DNA from: Bacilli bacterium
GTDB taxonomy: Bacteria > Bacillota_I > Bacilli_A > ML615J-28 > CAG-313
DNA: 15,735 nt
NCBI GenBank assembly: GCA_900752975.1
Contig: CAADXH010000025.1
Location: 1-15,735, forward strand
Reading direction: 5' to 3'
Below the pieces are notes generated by a model. It was not told where the DNA came from and did not search any database. It worked only from the letters and a program-made list of their open reading frames with translations. Positions within the stretch are counted from its first letter, which is position 1. Every line of letters begins with the position of its first letter. This document shows positions 1 to 5,931 of the stretch, in pieces. A program made the position numbers and the translations under genes.

Positions 1-4
1 GAAT

Positions 5-53
5 AAAAAATGATGATTTAACTTTCACCATAATTGGTAAAACTTAAATCATC
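5..53 (-). terminator. Hairpin with T-run, probable minus-strand terminator
   Basis: Two 18-nt arms (12-29 and 36-53) are complementary except at two positions, with a 6-nt loop. Read on the minus strand the hairpin is followed by A and then six T (10-5), which is a Rho-independent terminator layout. On the plus strand the following T-run is weak. It could end transcription coming from the broken regulator gene that stops at 487, although it lies more than 400 bases away. Confidence 0.55.
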
Positions 54-94
54 AAAATTGGTTGTTTTTAACTTGACATTAACATCTATTACAA

Positions 95-150
95 TTTTAA
101 TTGTTTTTTTAATTTATTTGACATAATTCCAAAGTCAAGTTATACCATAA
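95..150. repeat. Dispersed AT-rich repeat, copy 1
   Basis: Positions 100-150 match 2713-2762 with about six mismatches and one T-run length change, and 95-128 matches 2111-2143 except for one T. On the plus strand the copy contains TTGACA (118-123), 17 bases, then TATACC (141-146), like a sigma-A promoter. On the minus strand it begins with TATGGTATAA, like an extended -10. Whether the element acts as a promoter or is a remnant of a mobile element cannot be decided from three copies. Confidence 0.6.
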
Positions 151-376
151 AAAGAATTAATATTTCGTTAAAAATAAGCAGAGACTTTCATAGTGAACTC
201 TTCTTATTATGTTTATTAGTATAAAGTTTTATAATCGACACACTAAGATTAAACTAATTATGCTCTTTACACTATTTTTCCATACCCTATGTCTATAGCA
301 TTTTCAGTGACTATGAAGGTAGAATACCTGCATTTATGCCTAAAATAGCCTATTTTTATAATGTTTTCCTTTATTT

Positions 377-457
377 TTGATATGTAAGTTACATACTCCT
401 CACGTGTGTCAGTGATATGTGATTCATAGTATCAATGTGTCTGAGTGATACGTAACT
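377..457. repeat. Degenerate tandem repeat of about 33 bp in a gene-free stretch
   Basis: Three diverged units begin at 377, 411 and 444, a spacing of 34 and 33 bases. Each carries a GATAYGT core, and the first two also end in a GTGTGTC/GTGTCTG block. The rest of 151-486 holds no gene I can support. A 54-codon open stretch on the minus strand (431-267) lacks a start codon and ribosome binding site. Confidence 0.45.
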
Positions 458-486
458 ATCCAAAATCCCCTTAAACTAAGTAAAAA

Positions 487-1827
487 CTATTTCAAATAAT
501 AACCACCTGTTTTCTTTGATCCTTCATATTCAATATAGTTAAATAGATTTCTTTTAATTTCGTTTCTCACCTTGTCAGAATTAACAACTAAATCTTTAAT
601 TTTCAATTTTTCAACAATTTCAGGAACTTTTATACCTGGAAACTTTTTAATTAATTTCAATACTTCTAATCCAAAATCACTAATATCAGCTTTTATTTGG
701 TCATTTATTTGGTCATTTATTTGGTCATTTATTTGGTCATTTTCAAAATTCAAGTTAGGCAAAATAACGGTGAAAAAATTTTCAGTAGCTTTAAATTCAG
801 GTTTTTTAATTGAATCATTATACGCCAATATTGTTCTCGGAATTCCTGTTCCATAATTTTCGATAAAATTAAGTTTATCTAGGATATGGAGCAATTTAGG
901 ATTTCTATATGTTTGAACACCATTCATAATATCTTCCATTGTGGCATTAAAAATCCCACCAGGATTAGTAACTTTTACTTCATTTGGAAAAAATTCAATT
1001 TTAATATTAGACCTAATGAAATAATCAGCATGACAAAAAGCATTTAATATAATCTCTCTTAATGAAGCACCAGGATATGATTTAGTTTCTATTCTTTCAA
1101 AAGTTTCGCCATTAATTATCGCTGATATATCATTTAACCTATTTGCTTGTTCTTCTACATTCTCAAATATTTTTATTAATGAACCTGTAAATTCTTTTTT
1201 AATTTTAAAATTTAAGTTTTTATCATATTCTGCTACTTTTACAACTAAATTTGATTGATCAGATAATAAATAAGCTAAATTAGTATATTTCCCATTTTTA
1301 TCAATAAGACCTAAAGATGTTTTTTCCCTAGCTGTAAAACTAATTTTCTTTTCATCAAAAACATTTGTTAAATACTTAAAAGTAAGACTTTGCTCCTCAG
1401 AAACATCATTTTCATAAACATATTTTTTGGAATCTAAAATCATTTTTAATATCTCTTCTTCTGTGGCTTTTCTTTTGCTACTTCCTACTCGTTTATAAAC
1501 GCCAGAAGGTTTTGGGCCTTTTTCTTTTAAATAATATGGTTTGTTTGTTCCTTCTAACACTTGTATAATCAAAATTCCGTTGTCATCAAATGAATGTTTA
1601 ATTAAACCAAATGTTGATGGGTATATGGCATCTTCCATCCAATTTCCAATTTTCAAATCTATTTGATCTCTTTCAATTGCATCAAATGATTTATAAATAT
1701 TTTTATCATTACTTATCCCTACAAAAATTTTCCCACCTTAAGTATTTAAAAAAGCAGTTATTTCATTTTTAATATCATCAATAAATTCTCTTTTATATTC
1801 GATATTTAAATTTTCATCTTTTTTCAT
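487..1827 (-). pseudogene. AlbA_2/Schlafen-type ATP-binding regulator, interrupted by an in-frame TAA
   Basis: The reading frame starts at an ATG at 1827 behind a good AGGAGA ribosome binding site, runs 29 codons, meets TAA at 1738-1740, then continues open in the same frame to 487. Restored, the protein has 446 residues. The N-terminal part fits the AlbA_2 (Schlafen-like) domain: an EYKREF stretch, then AFLNT, the stop, and GGKIFVGI. The stop therefore replaces the Glu/Asp normally found before the double Gly. The middle has the divergent HATPase (AAA_4/HATPase_c_4) pattern (LREIILNAFCHADY, NPGG, NYGTGIPR). Four NDQI repeats link it to a C-terminal winged-helix region (IKKFPGIKVPEIVEKLKI). 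Family members are putative transcriptional or defence regulators; the target is unknown. Reinitiation at TTG 1656 would give 389 residues but lacks most of the AlbA domain and has no clear ribosome binding site. I infer a nonsense mutation; a sequencing error is the alternative. Confidence 0.85.
695..742 (-). repeat. Four perfect 12-bp tandem repeats encoding NDQI
   Basis: Four identical copies of ATTTGGTCATTT (plus strand) run head to tail and encode four consecutive Asn-Asp-Gln-Ile units on the minus strand. They lie in the linker between the ATPase-like and winged-helix parts of the broken AlbA-type protein. The 12-bp unit means that gain or loss of copies keeps the frame and only changes linker length. 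Confidence 0.9.
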
Positions 1828-2110
1828 AATATAGTCTCCTATTAGGTCATTTTATAAATTGATTATATTACATTGACCAAATAAATTTAAGCAGTTGAAA
1901 CGAACTTCTTAAATATATTTTTAGCATTTCGAATTTTTTTATGTTTTTAATTGCTTATAATTTTTTAGATAGTTTATATAAAATTCATCTTTATATAATC
2001 TGACAATATGTTCTTTTTGATTAAATTGTTTTTATTTTTGTAAAAGTTTAAAACATTCTCTAGAAGGTAATAAATTTTACCTTTCGGAGTATAATTTTAA
2101 CATTTATAAT
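1828..2110. other. Gene-free stretch with a possible decayed coding fragment
   Basis: Besides the ribosome binding site of the AlbA-type gene (near 1836-1840), I see no intact gene. On the minus strand, 2031-1939 is an open run of about 30 codons (containing EHIVRLYKDEFYINYLKNY). It has a protein-like composition but no start, and it follows stops in all frames. It may be the eroded end of a gene that once followed the PqqD-like gene; this is weak. Confidence 0.3.
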
Positions 2111-2143
2111 TTTTAATTGTTTTTTAATTTATTTGACATAATT
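2111..2143. repeat. Dispersed AT-rich repeat, copy 2 (partial)
   Basis: These 33 bases match 95-128 except for one missing T in the T-run. This copy lacks the TATACC half seen in copies 1 and 3. It overlaps the predicted end of the broken PqqD-like gene, whose stop codon (2124-2126) lies inside it. Confidence 0.6.
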
Positions 2144-2500
2144 GTATAATTTCATTTTTTTTAAATTTATTTAACAATTGGCAAAATTCATCATATTCAT
2201 TATTCCAATAAACTAATTTATCATTTCCTTTATTCATTAAATTTAAATAATTTTCATAAACTATTTCAAATGGCATATATTCATTTAAAATCACATTAAA
2301 TAATACATTTTCTTTTGAAGTACAATTAATTTTTTTATATTTTCTTCTTTTGATTGATTATTTACAATATTTGCCCAGATAAATCCACCCATTCCATTCA
2401 AAACATTTGTATATTCGTCATCATTATTTAATATTATAACCCCTTCATCTAATTCTTCTACAATTAAATTTTCGCATTTACACATTATTTTCTTTTTCAT
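2124..2500 (-). pseudogene. PqqD-like RiPP recognition element protein, frameshifted
   Basis: The likely start is the ATG at 2500, preceded by GGGAG with a short spacer; an upstream in-frame ATG at 2545 has no such site. The first 57 or so residues fit the PqqD family (peptide-binding winged helix, RRE): NLIVEELDEGVIILNNDDEY, then VLNGMGGFIWANI, matching the family's 'Y-x-LN-x-x-G-x-x-IW' pattern. The frame as it stands ends at 2291. In the A7 run at 2330-2336, one additional A would keep the frame open to a stop at 2124-2126 and give about 125 residues, with a C-terminal part rich in Asn, Glu, Tyr and Trp. PqqD-like proteins bind leader peptides of ribosomally made peptides for modifying enzymes. 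No radical SAM, cyclase or protease gene is in the window, so this may be an orphan remnant. The C-terminal half is less certain than the N-terminal match. Confidence 0.6.
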
Positions 2501-2567
2501 ATTTACTCCCATAAAATATGCTATATATAAGTTCGAGCAAACCATGTAATAAATCTTCTAATATCAA
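2478..2567 (-). CDS. Possible 29-residue peptide overlapping the PqqD-like gene start
   Basis: A strong AAGGAGG (2583-2577) is followed after 9 bases by TTG (2567) and a 29-codon frame, ILEDLLHGLLELIYSIFYG and then a charged tail, ending in TAA at 2478. The frame overlaps the first codons of the PqqD-like gene. The well-formed ribosome binding site has no other good start behind it, which is the main argument. A small acidic and hydrophobic peptide directly before an RRE gene would suit a precursor peptide, but the start is TTG, there is no known core motif, and chance is likely. I do not recognise it. Confidence 0.25.
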   Translation of the reverse strand: MILEDLLHGLLELIYSIFYGSKYEKENNV

Positions 2568-2652
2568 TTTTACCAACCTCCTTTTGACATAATTTTTATT
2601 TAAAATAAATATAATAATTATTAGAATAAATTTTTCAATTTAATTTCGGTGA

Positions 2653-2680
2653 GTATTTTCTGGGTTTACCCATAAAATAC
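2653..2680. other. Strong imperfect hairpin in a gene-free stretch
   Basis: GTATTTT pairs with AAAATAC and TGGG with CCCA around a TTTA loop, with one mismatch, giving 11 pairs. Neither strand has a good T-run directly after it, so it is not a convincing terminator. It sits between the repeat copy at 2713-2762 and the PqqD-like gene, so it could be in the 5' leader of that gene. Confidence 0.5.
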
Positions 2681-2712
2681 CTTGCGTTTTTAATCATTTT
2701 TATTGATTTATG

Positions 2713-2762
2713 ATTGTTTTTTAACTTAATTGACAAAATTCAAAAGTCATATTATACCATAA
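2713..2762. repeat. Dispersed AT-rich repeat, copy 3
   Basis: It is about 86% identical to 100-150. It keeps TTGACA, 17 bases, then TATACC on the plus strand. On the minus strand it contains TGGTATAAT, a perfect extended -10 that would drive transcription toward the PqqD-like gene. The similarity to copy 1 starts sharply at TTATGGTATAA (read on the minus strand), as if it were a defined element edge. Confidence 0.6.
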
Positions 2763-2824
2763 GCTTTACTAAACATAGTCAAATCATTGATATTTGTTAT
2801 ATTTTCTAAAATAATTCCTGTCAT
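2747..2824 (-). CDS. Possible 25-residue peptide or truncated gene start
   Basis: On the minus strand an extended -10 (TGTTATAAT) and an AGAAAGGA site precede an ATG at 2824 with a 25-codon frame (MTGIILENITNINDLTMFSK...). It runs into the dispersed repeat and stops inside it (TGA, 2747-2749). Start signals followed by an early stop in a repeat suggest a gene cut short by the repeat, or chance. I do not recognise the peptide. Confidence 0.25.
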   Translation of the reverse strand: MTGIILENITNINDLTMFSKAYGII

Positions 2825-2856
2825 AATAATTGTTTCCTTTCTGCAATTATTATAAC

Positions 2857-2921
2857 AAAAAAGTACTCATTTGCGTTAATAAGAATTGGTGATTCTTATA
2901 TGAACACAATTGGGTACTTTT
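2857..2921 (-). terminator. Terminator-like structure after the rlmD unit
   Basis: Outer arms 2859-2869 and 2911-2921 form 11 pairs (one G-U), enclosing a second perfect 8-bp hairpin at 2879-2899. On the minus strand the outer stem ends in a run of T, as expected for termination of the rlmD transcript about 115 bases upstream. The double hairpin is longer than a usual intrinsic terminator. Confidence 0.55.
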
Positions 2922-3037
2922 ATTTTAACATTCATACTTGAAGATAGTCCTTTGTGACTTTTTCTTTATAATTATCATTTATATTAAAGACATAGTCGTT
3001 ATAAAATGAGCAAACATCATAGTTTCTGCGTATTTTT

Positions 3038-4387
3038 CTACTTCTTCGCATTTTTAAGACATAGCAACGTAATTGTTTCAACATGTGAAGTTTGGGGAAA
3101 CATATCCACTGGTTGAATCGTCATAATCATATAATCATTAAGTAGGGTTTTAAGGTCTTCTACTTGGGTATAAGGATTACAAGAAACATAGACTATGCGT
3201 TTTGGAGCAAGTTTTAAGACGGCACTTAAAAATTCTTTTGTTGATCCACTTCTAGGTGGGTCCATAATTAATACATCTAGTTGCTCTTTTTTTCTGGCCA
3301 TATTGATGATAAACTGAGTTGCATCTTGGCAGAAGAAACTAATGTTTTTTATGTTATTGAGTTTGGCGTTATAAATTGCATTATCAACAGCATCTTTTAC
3401 TAGTTCTACCCCTATTACTTTTTTGGCTTTGCTTGAGGCAATAATACCAATAGTTCCAACCCCACAATATGCATCAAGTAAAATATCATTTTCAGTTATT
3501 TTCGCAAGGTCAATTGCTTTTTGGTATAGTACTTTGGTTTGTTCATAATTAATTTGATAAAAAGATTTAGAAGTAATCTTAAATTTATATCCTAGTAATT
3601 CATCGGTGATATAACCTTTACCAAAAAGAATCATTTCTTTTTCGCCCATAACCGCACTTGTTTTACGGTTATTGATGTTTTGAATAATAGTTTTTATATT
3701 AGAATGTCTTGAGGTAATAGTTTTAACAAAGTTATTACGACCAGGGAAATTCTCAGTTCCTGTAACAAGCACCACTAAAGCTTCCTTTGTGGTATTTGAA
3801 GTTTTAATTAGGACATGACGCATAATTCCGGTCTTTTTGTCTTCATCATATGCGCTAATTCGCATTTTAATCATCATTTCTTTGATAGTTGCTAAAATTT
3901 TATTACATTCTACATCTTGTAAGGCACAATCTTGATAGTCAATGACATTGTGAGTTTTTTCTTCATAAAAGCCACTTAACATTTTTCCATGGTCGTACTT
4001 AAATACTACTTGGCTTTTATTTCGGTAGTTATAAGGTTTAGTCATTCCTATTGTTGGTTTAACCACAACCTTATTATTTAGCTTTTGATCAAATAAAGTT
4101 TGAATGGCTTTCGTTTTAATGTTTAGTTGTTCTTCATATTTGATGTGTTGAAGGGCACAACCACCACATTTGTCATATACTTTGCATTCTGGTTTTACTC
4201 TAAATGGTGATTTTTCGATTATTTGTATCTTTTGAACTTTTTCTTTTTCATATGATCCTACTGTTTCAACATTTAGTAGTTCACCAACGATTGCACCTGA
4301 AAGTGTTAATTTAGTTTTAGGTAATTTTACTACTGCTTTTAGTGATTCATCATAATATGTTGGTTTAACACTTTTATATACTGCCAT
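3038..4387 (-). CDS. rlmD: 23S rRNA (uracil-C5)-methyltransferase, RlmD/TrmA family
   Basis: This enzyme transfers a methyl group from S-adenosylmethionine to C5 of a uracil in 23S rRNA. The 449 residues are the usual length. A short TRAM-like N-terminus (GAIVGELLNV, 31-40) precedes the iron-sulfur cysteines C68, C74 and C77, with the fourth at C154. The Rossmann methyltransferase part has the SAM motif LDAYCGVGTIG (304-314), DPPRSG (376-381) and the catalytic cysteine C403 in SCNP. Firmicute members may methylate two sites (RlmCD type), and the sequence alone does not separate these. TrmA is less likely because the iron-sulfur cysteines are present. The gene starts 8 bases after the acyltransferase stop, with a weak AGGTAAG site that overlaps that stop, so the two are probably cotranscribed. 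It contains no Trp. Confidence 0.93.
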   Translation of the reverse strand: MAVYKSVKPTYYDESLKAVVKLPKTKLTLSGAIVGELLNVETVGSYEKEKVQKIQIIEKSPFRVKPECKVYDKCGGCALQHIKYEEQLNIKTKAIQTLFDQKLNNKVVVKPTIGMTKPYNYRNKSQVVFKYDHGKMLSGFYEEKTHNVIDYQDCALQDVECNKILATIKEMMIKMRISAYDEDKKTGIMRHVLIKTSNTTKEALVVLVTGTENFPGRNNFVKTITSRHSNIKTIIQNINNRKTSAVMGEKEMILFGKGYITDELLGYKFKITSKSFYQINYEQTKVLYQKAIDLAKITENDILLDAYCGVGTIGIIASSKAKKVIGVELVKDAVDNAIYNAKLNNIKNISFFCQDATQFIINMARKKEQLDVLIMDPPRSGSTKEFLSAVLKLAPKRIVYVSCNPYTQVEDLKTLLNDYMIMTIQPVDMFPQTSHVETITLLCLKNAKK

Positions 4388-4395
4388 AAACTTAC

Positions 4396-5622
4396 CTATT
4401 TATTCTCTTCTTGTCTTAATTCACGCATAGCATCAATTGCTTGGACGTATTCCATTATTTGTTTTGGATTATTCAAAGGTCTAAATTGGAAAGTTCCTTC
4501 ATCATCTGGTACGGTAAGTCTTACCGCAACATCAAATGGAATTTGGATAAGTTGTTCTAGATTAAACTTTTTAAGAACATGTTTATCTAAAATAGTTCCA
4601 TCATAATAAAAACTATTATTAGTAAGCACTAACTTTCCAGTACCAACATCCTCTAAGGTCCATTCATCATTTATATTTCTTTTTAATAAGAACTCACTTT
4701 CGATATGCAATCTGTTTTCTTTAATTTCTTTTTTAAGTAATTCTTTTTGATATTTGTACCATTCTGCCTCATTTTCAAACATTATACAGTCATCACCAAC
4801 AGGACGTAAGAAGCCATATTCATCCATTCTTACGGTATTATGGCATTTACTACATACTAATCGGTTATTTTCAGCATTTAATGTGTATTTTGATTTACAT
4901 TTAGGACAGTAATAAAGGATATTATCAAGACCTTTTATTAAATCTTTACTTTTAATAACTTTTGGATTTACCTTTTGTTCATCTAAATCACAAAAATTAA
5001 GGCATTCTACTACAGTACTATAAATATCATCATCATTTAACGTTTGTAAATCTTCTTTAGACATTACTTTTAAGAAGTTAGTGTGTAATGGAAATGATCT
5101 TTTAACTTTATGCCACTTTGGATATGCAAGGTAATTGCCATGCATTTGAAGAGCGTAAATATCAACTTTACAAAACTTAAGTAATTTAACTATAGCTTTA
5201 TCGATATAAGGCATTTCACCATGAACAGCTATTTGACCAGCTGGAGCAATCGTAATAATTCCACCACTATCTATTATTTTTTTAATTGTTTTGATTGATG
5301 TAATATCTGATTTAAACTGTTCACGTGGTACCGCCGCAACAATATCTAGAATTTTACGTAGTTTTTTACTAAAATAAAAATGTTTAGTAATAACATAATG
5401 TGTTCTTGTATATTTAAATGAGGCCGTTGTTATGTAGTGATCAAAATTTGAATCATGATTATAAATTACGATGCAACCTTCTTTTTTGTTACGTTTTTTG
5501 AATGCTTTACGATCATATTTGATATGATGTTTAAAAAATAGAAAAACACGTGAACAAAAAGTATAAAATATCCAGGCAAAGATATTTGGTTTCTTTATTC
5601 CTTTTTTGGTTTGTTTAGCCAT
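4396..5622 (-). CDS. Lysophospholipid acyltransferase-like protein with C-terminal zinc ribbon
   Basis: The N-terminal half fits the PlsC/LPLAT family, which acylates lysophospholipids at the inner face of the membrane. It has a hydrophobic segment (about 13-31), the catalytic H-x4-D motif as NHDSNFD (H56, D61), and a block III-like APAGQ (126-130). In that block the Glu of the usual PEG is Ala, so substrate handling may differ. The C-terminal half is unusual: a four-cysteine zinc ribbon (C239, C242, C257, C260) followed by about 140 residues that resemble a small beta-rich domain (around WTLEDVGTGKLVLTNNSFYY). At 408 residues it is well above the usual 200-250. The start has AGAAGG 8 bases upstream and a strong promoter before it. 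It is first in a two-gene unit with rlmD. The acyltransferase assignment is firm at family level; the substrate is unknown. Confidence 0.8.
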   Translation of the reverse strand: MAKQTKKGIKKPNIFAWIFYTFCSRVFLFFKHHIKYDRKAFKKRNKKEGCIVIYNHDSNFDHYITTASFKYTRTHYVITKHFYFSKKLRKILDIVAAVPREQFKSDITSIKTIKKIIDSGGIITIAPAGQIAVHGEMPYIDKAIVKLLKFCKVDIYALQMHGNYLAYPKWHKVKRSFPLHTNFLKVMSKEDLQTLNDDDIYSTVVECLNFCDLDEQKVNPKVIKSKDLIKGLDNILYYCPKCKSKYTLNAENNRLVCSKCHNTVRMDEYGFLRPVGDDCIMFENEAEWYKYQKELLKKEIKENRLHIESEFLLKRNINDEWTLEDVGTGKLVLTNNSFYYDGTILDKHVLKKFNLEQLIQIPFDVAVRLTVPDDEGTFQFRPLNNPKQIMEYVQAIDAMRELRQEENK

Positions 5623-5658
5623 TTGTATTACCTTCTTTTTCTTTATTCTCTTTCATAT

Positions 5659-5687
5659 ATTATAACAAATTATCTTTTTTTTGTCAC
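5659..5687 (-). promoter_or_regulatory. Sigma-A promoter of the acyltransferase-rlmD unit
   Basis: On the minus strand GTGACA (5687-5682), a 17-base spacer and TATAAT (5664-5659), with TG one base before the -10, form a near-consensus extended promoter. It lies about 37 bases before the start codon. The rest of 5690-5865 shows only a G6 run and no gene. Confidence 0.8.
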
Positions 5688-5865
5688 TTAAACCGAATTT
5701 TTAATCGTTTTTGTTTAAGCGTTGAAACAATTGATTTTTAGATAAATTAGACATATTTTGACAACTTTAACTCTTCCTACAGAAGATGAATTTTAAGATG
5801 TGTAATTATCTTGATTATTTTTTTTCAAACGCTCTGAGATAGGGTTTTTAGGGGGGTAAAAGGCC

Positions 5866-5898
5866 AAAAAGAAGGAAATTTACTACTTTTTCCTTCTT
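5866..5898 (-). terminator. Terminator of the exporter operon
   Basis: Perfect 10-bp arms AAGAAGGAAA (5869-5878) and TTTCCTTCTT (5889-5898) enclose a 10-base loop. On the minus strand the stem ends in a five-T run. It lies 33 bases after the stop codon of the last exporter gene. Confidence 0.75.
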
Positions 5899-5931
5899 CT
5901 TCATTTGATTTAGCTAATAGAATATTTCCTA

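Noticed and set aside
267..431. 54-codon open stretch on the minus strand (contains HITDTREEYVTYISKIKE)
   Set aside because: It has no start codon or ribosome binding site and lies over the degenerate tandem repeat, which explains its repetitive look. It may be an eroded fragment, but I cannot support a gene.
695..742. CRISPR-like array
   Set aside because: The 12-bp copies are contiguous without spacers and encode a protein linker. No CRISPR array or cas gene is seen in the window.
572..856. 94-codon plus-strand frame
   Set aside because: It is a shadow of the AlbA-type gene on the other strand; its FIWSFIWS repeats are the NDQI repeats read backwards.
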